The notes: a model not told the origin generated them from the sequence alone. DNA of 39,041 nt from Leptolyngbya cf. ectocarpi LEGE 11479 (GCF_015207065.1 NZ_JADEXP010000015.1:1-39041), one strand, 5' to 3'; positions 14,410 through 23,652 are shown, counted from the first letter of the stretch. Numbers and translations are program-made.

Positions 14410-14982
14410 ATGGCTTATCCCAACAACCTAGCTGAGTATCGTCAGCTGATCGCCGCTGAGAATGAGGCTGATCTGGAATCGAAGCTGGGTTTATTTCAAG
14501 CGTTCTCTAAATTATATGAGCACGACCGTGAGCTGCTAGATGCCATGCTTGCTATCGATGCGAATGCTCCTAGTCAATTAGCTACTTATATTCAAGGCAT
14601 GATTTGCGAGCAGCAAATCTATATCATTAGCAACTTATCCACTAGTAAATCTAAAAACTTCTACTCTAAAGATGGCCTCTGGACGATTGGACGCGATCCT
14701 CGTCAATCGGACATTGCTATCCCCGATAAGCGGTTGTCACGATGTCATGCAGCACTGCAGTACCGTTCGGACCAAGGCTTTACCTTGTCCGATTTAGAAA
14801 GCACCAATGGAACCTATGTGAATGGTGAACCGCTGACTCGGGTATATGCACTACGTGATGGCGATCGCATCCGTATTGGCAGTTCCCTATTTCATTTCTT
14901 TAATAGCGGTAATGAGATTGCTCAAGCGTCTACTCAGCTTGAGCAGTCAGATACCTTAGGTGATGAAGGGACATTGCACTAG
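14410..14982 (+). CDS. FHA-domain protein
   Basis: 190 residues from the ATG at 14410; a TTG four codons earlier is an alternative. The N-terminal half (about 80 residues, acidic and helical: AENEADLESKLGLFQAFSKL) is of unknown fold. The C-terminal half is a forkhead-associated domain with the phosphothreonine-binding signature: GRDPRQSDI, SRCHAAL and ESTNGTYVNG. FHA domains bind phosphothreonine peptides, which implies a partner Ser/Thr kinase, not encoded here. It converges with recA. Confidence 0.88.
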   Translation: MAYPNNLAEYRQLIAAENEADLESKLGLFQAFSKLYEHDRELLDAMLAIDANAPSQLATYIQGMICEQQIYIISNLSTSKSKNFYSKDGLWTIGRDPRQSDIAIPDKRLSRCHAALQYRSDQGFTLSDLESTNGTYVNGEPLTRVYALRDGDRIRIGSSLFHFFNSGNEIAQASTQLEQSDTLGDEGTLH

Positions 14983-15077
14983 TCTTGGGCTCTGCACCAG
15001 GGTGACAGTTGAGCGGCCCTCGCAAAATCGGGGTAGTGGCTGTTTAGTCGCTCCTCAGGCGAGCGCATCACCGATCC

Positions 15078-16178
15078 CTATGACTTTTCCTTGGCTTTCT
15101 TCTCAGACTTTGATTTACTAGCTGGAGTCTTCTCGTCTGTGCTTTCTGCTGGTGGGGCAACCTCTGCAGCGGCATCGCCAATCTCTAACATCTGACGTAG
15201 CTGCTGATCGATATCGGCGGCTATGTCTGGATTATCCGCTAGATAGCGAATAGCATTGTCGCGACCTTGGCTAATATTTTCTCCTTTGTAGCTATACCAA
15301 GCCCCTTTGCGGGTCAGAATATTTTGCTCTTCGGCGAGATCAACGATACATCCAATCGTAGAGATGCCCTCGCCAAAAATGATGTCAAATTCAGCAATCT
15401 TAAAAGGCGGCGCAATCTTATTTTTGGCCACTTTCACCTTGGCCCGAATGCCAAACTGATCGTTTCCTTTTTTGAGGGTTTGAATACGTCTAATATCTAG
15501 TCGCACCGAGGCGTAAAATTTGAGCGCGTTACCTCCGGTCGTTGTTTCTGGATTACCGTAGGTAACCCCAATCTTGAGTCGCAGCTGGTTGAGAAAAATA
15601 ACAGTACAGCCGGATTTGCCGATATTACCCGTGATTTTGCGCAGGGCCTGGCTCATCAGCCGGGCTTGTAACCCCACGTGGGCATCTCCCATTTCCCCTT
15701 CGATTTCAGCCCGGGGCACAAGGGCGGCTACAGAGTCGATGACGACTAAATCGATGGCTGAGGATCGCACCAGCTGATCGACGATTTCCAACGCAGCTTC
15801 ACCGGTATCAGGCTGGGAAACTAGCAGTTCGTCAATATTCACCCCCAGGGCAGCTGCATAGACTGGATCCAGGGCATGCTCGGCATCTACAAAAGCGGCC
15901 ACCCCTCCTTCTTTTTGAGCTTCGGCAATGGCGTGTAGGGCTAATGTTGTTTTACCAGAGCTTTCAGGGCCATAGATTTCGATGACGCGCCCCTTGGGCA
16001 GTCCACCTCCTAGAGCCAAATCTAGCGTCATGGCTCCTGTTGGGATCGTTTCAACCTTCATGCGCTTCGCATCCCCGAGGCGCATAATGGTACCTTTACC
16101 AAAGTTGCGCTCAATTTGATTGAGCACCATATCTAAGGCTTTTTTACGCTCGTTATTTTCGGTGGATGTTTTTGCCAT
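15078..16178 (-). CDS. recA: RecA recombinase
   Basis: 366 residues, typical length. Walker A is GPESSGKTT (residues 70-78), Walker B is [14 protein letters not shown], loop L1 is around [14 protein letters not shown] and loop L2 around [17 protein letters not shown]. The C-terminal tail is lysine/glutamate rich ([18 protein letters not shown]). RecA forms ATP-dependent filaments on single-stranded DNA, catalyses strand exchange and stimulates LexA-type autocleavage. It is transcribed divergently from xseA, so two DNA-repair genes share a 208-bp promoter region. Confidence 0.98.
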   Translation of the reverse strand: MAKTSTENNERKKALDMVLNQIERNFGKGTIMRLGDAKRMKVETIPTGAMTLDLALGGGLPKGRVIEIYGPESSGKTTLALHAIAEAQKEGGVAAFVDAEHALDPVYAAALGVNIDELLVSQPDTGEAALEIVDQLVRSSAIDLVVIDSVAALVPRAEIEGEMGDAHVGLQARLMSQALRKITGNIGKSGCTVIFLNQLRLKIGVTYGNPETTTGGNALKFYASVRLDIRRIQTLKKGNDQFGIRAKVKVAKNKIAPPFKIAEFDIIFGEGISTIGCIVDLAEEQNILTRKGAWYSYKGENISQGRDNAIRYLADNPDIAADIDQQLRQMLEIGDAAAEVAPPAESTDEKTPASKSKSEKKAKEKS

Positions 16179-16318
16179 GCTGCCTAAGTATTTAGATGAG
16201 GGTGGCCGAGTTCAGCAATTATAAGCTCACGATGTTGAGAGCCCATGGTGTTGTTTAGGGTAGGTCAATAGAACCGGGTAAGTACATCATGCCCACCTTT
16301 GTGATTGTACTCAGAAAT

Positions 16319-16332
16319 CATACAAATGTACT
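16319..16332. promoter_or_regulatory. Possible LexA-like site between recA and xseA
   Basis: CATACAAATGTACT fits the cyanobacterial LexA consensus RGTACNNNDGTWCB at all but the first two specified positions. Other TGTACT and AGTACA half sites occur nearby (about 16285-16312). It sits between two divergent DNA-repair genes. Confidence 0.25.
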
Positions 16333-16386
16333 ATTAAGATACTGTTTAATTGCCCAAAAAAATGTCCAAATTCGCTGGTTATCCCA

Positions 16387-17616
16387 ATGGCGACGGATAC
16401 TTTAGATTTCAAGGCGGTCAGTGTAGCTGGTGTCACGGAGTACATTCAGCTATTGCTGGAGGGGGATGAGAATCTTCGTAATATTTGGGTGATTGGTGAG
16501 GTGTCTAGTGCTCGCCAGCATGGTAGTGGCTGTTTTTTCTCGTTACAGGAGGCAGATGGCTCAGCCACGTTAAATGCTGTGGTGTGGCGTAGCCAGCTGC
16601 CAAAACTGAGTGTGGTGCCTACCCTGGGGGAGCAGGTCGTTGTGCTCGGTCAGCTCAAGGTTTATCCAAAACGGGGTAGCTATCAACTTACCGTCTGGCA
16701 GGTGCTACCGGCAGGCGCAGGGCTGCAGGCACTGCGCTATCGTCAGCTGCGCCAGCGCTTGGCCAGTGAAGGGTTATTTGACCAGGCGCAGAAACGCGCT
16801 CTGCCGTCTTTGCCTAACTGGGTGGCGGTGGTGACGTCGCCTCAGGCGGCGGCCTGGGGCGATATTCAGCGGACTTTGACCCAGCGACATCCGGGTTTAC
16901 ACGTTCTCTTATCGCCTGCAATTGTGCAGGGAGAACAGGCTCCTAAGTCTATTGTTCAGGCGATTGAGCGGGTGATCGAGGACGGTCGAGCCGATGTGCT
17001 ATTGCTGGGGCGAGGGGGCGGTGCCGTGGAGGATTTGGTCTGTTTTGATGATGAGCGAGTGGTGCGTGCGATCGCAACCTGCCCCATTCCAGTCATCACC
17101 GGCATTGGCCATGAACGGGATGAATCCCTGGCAGATTTAGTCGCTGACGCCTGTGCCCACACCCCCACGGCAGCGGCAGAGCAGCTCGTACCGGCTCTCA
17201 GCGATCTGCACTATTTTCAAGCCCAGTTACTGCAGCGACTGGCCCAAGCAACTGGCACCCAGCTGCAGCAGCAGAGGCGCGATCTCCAGCAGCTTTATGT
17301 CCGGCTACAGCGACTACAGCCCTACAGTTACTTAGAGCAGGCACAACAGGCACAGCATTGGCGCAAACAACGTCTGCTTCAAGTGTTTCACCAGCAGCTA
17401 CAAACCAGACAGCATCAGCATCAGCTTTTAAGCGAGAAGCTTTCTACTCTGGACCCTACGGCTGTTTTACGTCGGGGGTATGCTCTAGTAAGAGGCGCTT
17501 CTGGCGATGTGGTTTCTGAGGTCAGCCAGCTATCCCCCGGTGATAAAATCGCCGTTCGTCTTGGACAAGGTCAGCTGGAAGCAGAAGTGCTGAGCGTTAC
17601 GGAGGAGTCTTCCTAA
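16387..17616 (+). CDS. xseA: Exodeoxyribonuclease VII large subunit
   Basis: 409 residues. The N-terminal OB fold (residues 15-110) contains VTEYIQLLLEGDENLRNIWV and SGCFFSLQEADGSATLNAVV. The catalytic domain contains VAVVTSPQAAAWGDI, LLGRGGGAVEDLVCF and ITGIGHERDESLADLVADAC. A Gln-rich coiled coil follows (residues 275-370), then the C-terminal PTAVLRRGYALVR segment. Together with XseB it forms exonuclease VII, a metal-independent single-strand-specific nuclease in repair. The normal xseA-xseB pairing is interrupted here by a gene on the other strand. Confidence 0.96.
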   Translation: MATDTLDFKAVSVAGVTEYIQLLLEGDENLRNIWVIGEVSSARQHGSGCFFSLQEADGSATLNAVVWRSQLPKLSVVPTLGEQVVVLGQLKVYPKRGSYQLTVWQVLPAGAGLQALRYRQLRQRLASEGLFDQAQKRALPSLPNWVAVVTSPQAAAWGDIQRTLTQRHPGLHVLLSPAIVQGEQAPKSIVQAIERVIEDGRADVLLLGRGGGAVEDLVCFDDERVVRAIATCPIPVITGIGHERDESLADLVADACAHTPTAAAEQLVPALSDLHYFQAQLLQRLAQATGTQLQQQRRDLQQLYVRLQRLQPYSYLEQAQQAQHWRKQRLLQVFHQQLQTRQHQHQLLSEKLSTLDPTAVLRRGYALVRGASGDVVSEVSQLSPGDKIAVRLGQGQLEAEVLSVTEESS

Positions 17617-17637
17617 CGGGTGGCTCTAGGGGATTGA

Positions 17638-18768
17638 CTAAGGACGCCAGAATTTGATCACACCGTCAGAGCTACCGCTAGCCAATAAATTCCCAGACGG
17701 TGAAAGCGCTACGCTCAGCACCGGACGCGAGTGTTGCTGATTGGCAGGAACCGTGACCAGGGGCTCTTCTTCTTCGAGATCCCAAAGCCCTATGTGGTCG
17801 ACATTGTCACCCACAAATAGTGATTGACCATTGGGTAGAAAGGCCAGGGTATTGACCCGTCGACCTACCTCTAACTCCGCTGCTTGTTCAATTTTTAGTC
17901 GGCCTCTGCGCTCACGAATTGACCGTATTTCTACACCGCGAAAATTACCACTGGCCAAGAATTCACCGTTGGGACTAAACGCAACACTATCGACGCCGTT
18001 ACCCGTATCAATGGTGGCTAAGCGCTCAAACTCGTCATCGGGATCTAAGCTCCATAGGGTAATAAAGTCATCATGACTGCCCGCTGCTAGATAGGCCTCA
18101 TCGGGACTAAAGGTGAGTGAAGAGAAACGTCCATCGGGACGAGACCCATCGTGGCTACCCGTTTCAGGTTCAAGGACGCTGATAATTCGACGGCTAGCCC
18201 AATCCCATAGGGTGACGGTGCCGTCATAGTTAGTGGCCGCCAGCCAACGACCGCTCGGGCTGAACTGAACTTTGGGCGCAACGCCTACATAATCTCGATC
18301 TAATATCAGCTGAGAATTACAAACGGGGCGGTCGCGCTCACAAGCATTGAGGTCCCAAACTCGTACATTCCCGTTATAGGTGCCGGTCACCAGATATCGG
18401 TTGTCTGGACTAAACACCAGTGATGTTACATAGCGATCGGCACCTGGGATTTGAATCAGACGACGCATCCAGTGCTTTTCGTCCCCCCGTAGCGTTGCAT
18501 CAACATCCCAAACGCGAATCATGCCGTCTCCCCCGGCACTGGCGAACATTTGAGCGTTGGGGCTAAATGCGATCGCATTCACATTCCGACCATGTTGGAC
18601 ATTGCGCAACAGAGTCAGGGTGTTGGATGCTTGGGCAAGCTGGACGGGTATGCCTGTTGCTTGAGCCAAAGCGACAGGCATACCCACCGTCGGTAAGGCT
18701 GCCAACGTGAGCCCAGCAAATACCCAGAGTTTGAAAGCGGAGTTAGCAAAAGATTTAGAGAGTTGCAT
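17638..18768 (-). CDS. Secreted WD40-repeat (seven-bladed propeller) protein
   Basis: 376 residues from the ATG at 18768. The N-terminus has a signal peptide (FKLWVFAGLTLAALP, then GMPVALAQATG), so export to the periplasm or beyond is likely. I count seven WD40-type blades, enough for one closed propeller: VNAIAFSPNAQMFASAG, VTSLVFSPDNRYLVTG, PKVQFSPSGRWLAATN, SSLTFSPDEAYLAAGSHDD, VDSVAFSPNGEFLASGN, VNTLAFLPNGQSLFVGD and LSVALSPSGNLLASGSSDG. Such propellers are protein-interaction scaffolds; the partner is unknown. It is located between xseA and xseB on the opposite strand, 21 bases from the xseA stop. Confidence 0.9.
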   Translation of the reverse strand: MQLSKSFANSAFKLWVFAGLTLAALPTVGMPVALAQATGIPVQLAQASNTLTLLRNVQHGRNVNAIAFSPNAQMFASAGGDGMIRVWDVDATLRGDEKHWMRRLIQIPGADRYVTSLVFSPDNRYLVTGTYNGNVRVWDLNACERDRPVCNSQLILDRDYVGVAPKVQFSPSGRWLAATNYDGTVTLWDWASRRIISVLEPETGSHDGSRPDGRFSSLTFSPDEAYLAAGSHDDFITLWSLDPDDEFERLATIDTGNGVDSVAFSPNGEFLASGNFRGVEIRSIRERRGRLKIEQAAELEVGRRVNTLAFLPNGQSLFVGDNVDHIGLWDLEEEEPLVTVPANQQHSRPVLSVALSPSGNLLASGSSDGVIKFWRP

Positions 18769-18976
18769 ACTCAAAAGGAGACAAAATAACGGCCAGCACC
18801 AGTGGTATTTTATGGTTCACTCCTCACCAACCACTGCACTGACGTTTTATCTTGCATAGCGTCAGCCACTTATTCACACCAGCCATTAATTTCGTCAGTA
18901 ATGCTCCCAAAATCTCAGTTGCGAAAGGCTCGCGGGTGAGCAAAACTGATCCATAGTCAGCCCCCCTACAAGCACT

Positions 18977-19204
18977 ATGCCTAGAGCCAAAAAATCTGCC
19001 AAAACCTGGGATTATGAAACGTCTGTCGAACAGGTTGAGGCGATTATCAACGATTTAGAAACTGGCGAGCTGCCCCTGGCTGACATTTTTGAGCAATTTG
19101 AAAAAGCCGTCACCGAGCTAAAAAAGTGTGACAGCTTTTTGCAAGAAAAACAGCAGCAGGCCCAGCTATTAATAGAAACCCTGACGCCAGATGAGTCTGA
19201 ATAG
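18977..19204 (+). CDS. xseB: Exodeoxyribonuclease VII small subunit
   Basis: 75 residues. It shows the family pattern: WDYETSVEQVEAIINDLETG, LPLADIFEQFEKAVTELKKC and FLQEKQQQAQLLIE. XseB binds the coiled coil of XseA and is needed for a soluble, active enzyme. It lies 1.36 kb downstream of xseA with the WD40 gene between, so it must use its own promoter or a read-through transcript. Confidence 0.93.
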   Translation: MPRAKKSAKTWDYETSVEQVEAIINDLETGELPLADIFEQFEKAVTELKKCDSFLQEKQQQAQLLIETLTPDESE

Positions 19205-19216
19205 GCTGCGGATGAT

Positions 19217-19912
19217 TTATTGTATTTGGAAATTCTGAGCATCAAATGCCAGCAACGTCTGGCGAAATCTTTTGAATGAAGGACACAGCTCAGCGACCAA
19301 GTTTAAATCCATGGCAGTTGCCAAGTCTCGACGAATATCGATAATTTTGTGATTAGCGTGGGCAATTGATTGCATCCACTCGCTGAGGTTACGTTTCGCT
19401 TCTCCTGATTTGAGATTCTCAGGATGCTGAAAGCTTTTTGAAACTGAGCCAATCACTTGGTTTATGGCCTTCGAGTCTGATACTAGCCAAGCTTCAAATT
19501 CTTTGACAGCGACACCGACAGCCCCTTGTAGAGAATATTTATCAAGTGCCTGTTGCAATATCGATATGCGTTCCTGTGGGGGACTATCATCACTGTCCAC
19601 CAGAAAAACTATGAGCGGCGGCACAGATTGAAAATTCAATTGCCAGGGGCTGAGAATATCATTAAGGACGCCAGATTTGAGTAACTTACTGCCTTGAGCA
19701 CGCGCTCCGGTCTCGTAAGCAATACGGAGCGGCTCCTTAAACTCAATGGCGGCTGCAGGAATTTTTCCTCCTTCCGTCAAAATACGCTGCACAACTATAT
19801 GGGCAGGGCCAAGATTGTCTGATTGTAATGAATCCTGAGGTCGGACATTTCGATCCGGATTGCCCAGCTCTCCTGGACCTTCTGCATGGACGACAATGGA
19901 AATATTTGCCAT
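19217..19912 (-). CDS. DUF4276 family TOPRIM-like protein, partner of the AAA ATPase
   Basis: 231 residues from the ATG at 19912 (MANISIVVHAEGPGELG). A frame extension to 19954 exists but runs back into the ATPase gene. An acidic residue after strand 1 (Glu11), the D-x-D of FLVDSDDS (residues 106-109) and VKEFEAWLVSD (Glu138/Glu140) reproduce the TOPRIM-like layout of DUF4276. TOPRIM domains in OLD-type systems are metal-dependent nucleases. The ATG is 2 bases after the stop of the ATPase gene, indicating translational coupling. I infer an effector nuclease in a two-gene defence module. It is convergent with xseB, 12 bases apart. Confidence 0.8.
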   Translation of the reverse strand: MANISIVVHAEGPGELGNPDRNVRPQDSLQSDNLGPAHIVVQRILTEGGKIPAAAIEFKEPLRIAYETGARAQGSKLLKSGVLNDILSPWQLNFQSVPPLIVFLVDSDDSPPQERISILQQALDKYSLQGAVGVAVKEFEAWLVSDSKAINQVIGSVSKSFQHPENLKSGEAKRNLSEWMQSIAHANHKIIDIRRDLATAMDLNLVAELCPSFKRFRQTLLAFDAQNFQIQ

Positions 19913-19914
19913 TG

Positions 19915-20871
19915 CTAGATTCCAGGAACTCCACCCAGAGCACCTGTCATCCACATTCTGCCCAAGGAGTTTTGGAATTGGTCATAAACCTTTTCCCAGT
20001 TTTTATTGTCTACAGGAGCCTTCTGGACTTCGGTTTCGCCAGTTTCACGACTGCGGCGAATAAAGCGAACTTCCCCGGGCTCTAGACAATTCAGAAAAGA
20101 CTGAGAGTGGGTAGTACAGACTATTTGTATAGGTTCATTGCCTAGCTCACCTCTACTCAGTTTTCTAAGCATTTCAACAACATGCCGCTGAAGGTAGGGA
20201 TGTAGGGCTCTATCAGGATCTTCAATGACCGCTAGTGTTGGCGCTTCCTTCTGAAAGCAGAGAGCGACTAGGGCTGCCGTCAGCATCGTGCCATCTGAAA
20301 CTTGGTCAGGTTCGTACCAAAAGTCTTCCTGCCAACGATCTAGAAACTGCAAACGAGCATTTCCTTGAATTGATCTGACTTTGATATCAGAGTACATAGG
20401 CACTAGACGGGTAAATGTCTTAACGTATCTGTCTTGGTTTTGTCTGGACAGAGTATTGAAGAGATTTGCTAAATTACTTCCTGTAGAATCCAGCTTCCAC
20501 TCCTCATTTGCCTGCTTCGGTACTCGTAATGCGCTCAACAAGAATGAATACTTAAAACGCTGCCCAGTCAAAACTTTAGAGGGAGTGTGAAAGGATATGG
20601 CATCTTTTGTCCAGAGTGGACGCTCCTTACCCTGCCAGAAGTCGTTGCTCTTTAGCAAATGAATATCTGGCTCACGATTGTATTGAGGAGAATCTAAGTT
20701 GAGATTGTGATGCTTGCTGGGTAGTAGCAGGTCTACCGGCGCAACAGTTAGAGCATCTGCGATCGCACTTTTCCCCGAAGCATTGGGACCGACAAACACC
20801 GTAAACGGTCCCAACTCCAGCGTGACATCCCGAAGACAGCGAAAGTTTTGGATGCGGACACTCTCTAACAC
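19915..20871 (-). CDS. AAA-family ATPase (OLD/RecF-like) of a two-gene module
   Basis: 318 residues from a GTG at 20871. The N-terminal RecF/OLD-type signature is SVRIQNFRCLRDVTLELGPF, with Walker A GPNASGKS (residues 28-35). An ABC-like core follows with DQVSDGTMLTAALVALC as signature region, Walker B LAVIEDPDRALHP (about 216-228) and switch CTTHSQSFLNCL. No nuclease domain is fused; it is supplied by the DUF4276 gene downstream. This layout matches predicted anti-phage ATPase-plus-TOPRIM pairs (OLD split form, PARIS-like organisation), though PARIS proper uses DUF4435. Its location between core genes (xseB and murE region) suggests a small insertion. A HIP1 site overlaps the Walker A coding sequence, so it is at least partly ameliorated. 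Confidence 0.87.
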   Translation of the reverse strand: MLESVRIQNFRCLRDVTLELGPFTVFVGPNASGKSAIADALTVAPVDLLLPSKHHNLNLDSPQYNREPDIHLLKSNDFWQGKERPLWTKDAISFHTPSKVLTGQRFKYSFLLSALRVPKQANEEWKLDSTGSNLANLFNTLSRQNQDRYVKTFTRLVPMYSDIKVRSIQGNARLQFLDRWQEDFWYEPDQVSDGTMLTAALVALCFQKEAPTLAVIEDPDRALHPYLQRHVVEMLRKLSRGELGNEPIQIVCTTHSQSFLNCLEPGEVRFIRRSRETGETEVQKAPVDNKNWEKVYDQFQNSLGRMWMTGALGGVPGI

Positions 20872-20940
20872 GGCTTATTTATGGGCGAGATATTCCGACT
20901 ATGGGGTTTATCATAGCGCCCGGATTCGTCATCACGTCAG

Positions 20941-21681
20941 CTAATCAGGTTCGGTTGACAGCAAAATTGTAAACGTGACACCTTTGCCGGGACTGCGGCT
21001 GACTGAAATAGAGGCATTACAGTGTGCTAAAAGCTGCTCCACCAGGGTGAGTCCTAGGCTGCTGCTGTCAGACGTACTGCGATAAAACGAGTTAAAGACC
21101 TGTGGTAGGGCCGATGGCATGATGCCGCAGCCATTGTCCTGAATCACCAGGGCTACTTTTTTATCAGCCCGCTGATGGGCATTAACCCAAATCCGCCCGT
21201 TGCCGTTAGTAAACTGAATGCTGTTGCTGAGCAAACTGACCAAAACCTGTTTGAGATAGCCTTCAATGGCCAACACAGGCGGCAGATGAGCAGCCACAGT
21301 ATAGGCCAATAAAATGTTGTTTTCCTGGGCCAATGGCTGATACGTGCTGACCACACCGGGTACTAAATCCCAAAGCTGAACTTTTTCAAGGGCTGTTGTT
21401 TGGGGGGTGAGCTGCAGTTCGAGTAGGGCAAAGACATGGTTGATGAGCTGGCTTTGGCGATCGCACGCTTGGCCGATCATTTGTAGATAACGCTGACGCT
21501 GTTGAGGTTTGAGTGCAGATGAATTAAGCAGGGTCAGGGCGGTCTTGATGGTTGTAATGGGGTTATTGAGATCTTGGACAGCCGTTTTAAAAAATTGAGG
21601 ATTAACCTCTGGCACGGAAACCGCCGCAGCTGCTGAGCGAGGCGGTGTTAACGCCGATGACCTGACTGTAGAAGCGTCCAT
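20941..21681 (-). CDS. Histidine-kinase-like protein lacking the phospho-acceptor histidine
   Basis: 246 residues from the ATG at 21681, with a GAGAG ribosome-binding-like sequence about 5 bases upstream; the frame runs to 21804 but that part is hydrophobic nonsense overlapping a promoter region. HisKA-like helix 1 reads FKTAVQDLNNPITTIKTALT. In homologous kinases the residue before DLNNP is His; here it is Gln (position 36). The ATPase domain is intact: N box LVSLLSNSIQFTNG, G1 DNGCGI, F box VFNSFYRST and G2 SSLGLTLVEQLL. I infer loss of autophosphorylation but retained ATP binding, as in pseudo-kinases that act allosterically. No sensor domain is visible. It lies about 145 bases downstream of murE on the same strand. 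Confidence 0.78.
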   Translation of the reverse strand: MDASTVRSSALTPPRSAAAAVSVPEVNPQFFKTAVQDLNNPITTIKTALTLLNSSALKPQQRQRYLQMIGQACDRQSQLINHVFALLELQLTPQTTALEKVQLWDLVPGVVSTYQPLAQENNILLAYTVAAHLPPVLAIEGYLKQVLVSLLSNSIQFTNGNGRIWVNAHQRADKKVALVIQDNGCGIMPSALPQVFNSFYRSTSDSSSLGLTLVEQLLAHCNASISVSRSPGKGVTFTILLSTEPD

Positions 21682-21826
21682 AGTGGCTCTCAAATACACC
21701 CATGGTGTACTTGATAATGTATTTATCCTTCCTAGGTTAGTGAAGGAAAAGCGTGGATAAATGAGTATTCTTACGTAACTTTCCGTACTAGCACGGAGCT
21801 TCACTACCCGTAAATACCAGTGCTTG

Positions 21827-23329
21827 CTAGGATGCGAAACGACGTGTGAGCGCTAATTGGGCCTGTTCTCGGTCGTCGAAATGGATTTTTTCGGTGCCGA
21901 TGATTTGATAGTTTTCGTGGCCTTTGCCTGCAATGAGGATGCCATCGCCGGGTTGAGCCGACAGGATTGCTATTTGAATGGCCGTGGCGCGATCGCAAAC
22001 CACCTCATCTTCACTCAAATTAGCTTCAATCCCAGCGACCACATCGGCCAGAATCTGCTGAGGATCCTCTGTTCGTGGGTTATCAGAGGTGGCAACTATC
22101 CGGTCTGCTAGCTCATGGGCAATGCGACCCATTTGGGGGCGTTTGGTGCGATCGCGATCGCCACCGCAGCCAAAGACACAGATCAGCTGCCCCGAAATAA
22201 ACGGACGTGCCGCCCGCAGCGCATTTTCTAGACTGTCAGGCGTATGGGCATAGTCCACAATAACGGTGAGATCCTGTGCAGGACCGATCTGTACCCGCTC
22301 CATCCGTCCAGGCACACCGCCGAATTCTGCCAGAGAAGCAATCACAGAATCCAGCGGCACACCTAAATGCAGTGCGGCTCCGGCGGCTGCCAGCAAATTC
22401 TCAAGATTAAACTGCCCGACCAGAGGAGAGGTAAAGGCCGCGGAGCCCATGGGAGTCACTAACGTACCGGTGATTCCTGACTCGCCATAGCTGACGTCAG
22501 TAGTATGGAGATCGGCCTCAGTATCGGTAATGTGATAGGCCCAAACTTGTGCAGGCTTTAGTCGCTCGATCAGCTTTTGCCCATAGGGATCCTTGCTGTT
22601 GATAATGGCGCGTCCCTTGAGATAGTCAGGGTTAAACAGGAGGGCCTTGGCTTCAAAGTAATCCTCTAGATCTTTGTGATAGTCCAGATGGTCCTGGGTG
22701 AGATTAGTAAATACCGCCACTTCGAAGGGACAGCCCCAAACTCGCTTCTGCGCTAGGGCATGGGAGCTGACTTCCATGATGGCGTGCTGGCAGTCTGCTT
22801 TAACAACCTTGGCCAGCTCTCGCTGTAAATCGACTGGAAAGGGGGTGGTATGTACAGCAGTCTCCTGGTGTCCGGGCCAGCGGGTGTAGAGGGTGCCCAA
22901 CAAACCTGTGGGAACGTCACTGGTATTGAGCAGGTACTCGATGATATGGGTGGTGGTGGTTTTGCCGTTGGTGCCGGTCACACCTACCAGGTTGAGAGTT
23001 TTGCCGGGATAGTTATAGAACGCGGCGGCAAGCTCACCACAGGTCGTGGCAACGTCTGGCGTGGGGATGAGTAGTGTGGAGTCATCCGGAGCGGGCTTGT
23101 TTTTGAGGGCGTTGGTGGAAATGATGGCTGCGATCGCACCGCTCTCCATCGCACTTAGCCAAAACTCTCCACCGTCCACCTGAGTCCCCGGCATGCCAAT
23201 AAACAGCTCCCCCGGCTGACATTGCTTGGAATGGGTACACAGCCCGGTGACCGATCTATCCAAAGCCGGATGTTCCAGGCTGGGTAGCAACCCAGACGGC
23301 AATTTTGCCAGTAGCTCACGCAGCGTCAT
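21827..23329 (-). CDS. murE: UDP-N-acetylmuramoyl-tripeptide synthetase (MurE)
   Basis: 500 residues. P-loop GVTGTNGKTTTT (about residue 116), substrate-binding MEVSSHALAQKRV, KALLFN, VIVDYAHTPDSL and the DNPRTEDP motif near residue 414. DNPR is the known determinant for meso-diaminopimelate rather than lysine, as expected for cyanobacterial peptidoglycan. It adds the third stem-peptide residue to UDP-MurNAc-L-Ala-D-Glu in the cytoplasm. GGAGAGG 6 bases upstream supports the ATG at 23329. Confidence 0.97.
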   Translation of the reverse strand: MTLRELLAKLPSGLLPSLEHPALDRSVTGLCTHSKQCQPGELFIGMPGTQVDGGEFWLSAMESGAIAAIISTNALKNKPAPDDSTLLIPTPDVATTCGELAAAFYNYPGKTLNLVGVTGTNGKTTTTHIIEYLLNTSDVPTGLLGTLYTRWPGHQETAVHTTPFPVDLQRELAKVVKADCQHAIMEVSSHALAQKRVWGCPFEVAVFTNLTQDHLDYHKDLEDYFEAKALLFNPDYLKGRAIINSKDPYGQKLIERLKPAQVWAYHITDTEADLHTTDVSYGESGITGTLVTPMGSAAFTSPLVGQFNLENLLAAAGAALHLGVPLDSVIASLAEFGGVPGRMERVQIGPAQDLTVIVDYAHTPDSLENALRAARPFISGQLICVFGCGGDRDRTKRPQMGRIAHELADRIVATSDNPRTEDPQQILADVVAGIEANLSEDEVVCDRATAIQIAILSAQPGDGILIAGKGHENYQIIGTEKIHFDDREQAQLALTRRFAS

Positions 23330-23355
23330 ACAGTCCTCTCCAAACCGGCATCTCG

Positions 23356-23652
23356 CTATTTTGCCTCAAAGGGGCCTAGATATGTCCGCAGCATTTTTTC
23401 TAATTGACGCACGGGTGCTCTGGGCGAGAGCCGGGGTAACGGCTGTTCCTTTCCCAATTCGGGCGTTTCAGGGTAACTAATCACCCGACAAAGTACAGGG
23501 ATTTCATACTGGTATTCCGCAAACCAGGCCGGATTCTGGGTAATATCGCGAGACTCAACATCAATAGGTAGATGTGCTAGCTCAGCTAGCTTCTCTTCCA
23601 ATCCTTCGCACAGATGGCATCCAGGCTTTGTGTAAAATATGAGCTTTTTCAT
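23356..23652 (-). CDS. Glutaredoxin-like thioredoxin-fold protein
   Basis: 98 residues from the ATG at 23652 (MKKLIFYTKPGCHLC); an upstream ATG 10 codons earlier is less likely. The CxxC redox pair is Cys12-His-Leu-Cys15, followed by IDVESRDITQNP and the cis-Pro region YEIPVLCRV. It matches the short glutaredoxin-like family (formerly DUF836) common near cyanobacterial cell-wall genes. It may reduce disulfides or glutathionylated targets; the physiological partner is unknown. It lies 26 bases upstream of murE on the same strand, so the two probably share a transcript. Confidence 0.87.
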   Translation of the reverse strand: MKKLIFYTKPGCHLCEGLEEKLAELAHLPIDVESRDITQNPAWFAEYQYEIPVLCRVISYPETPELGKEQPLPRLSPRAPVRQLEKMLRTYLGPFEAK

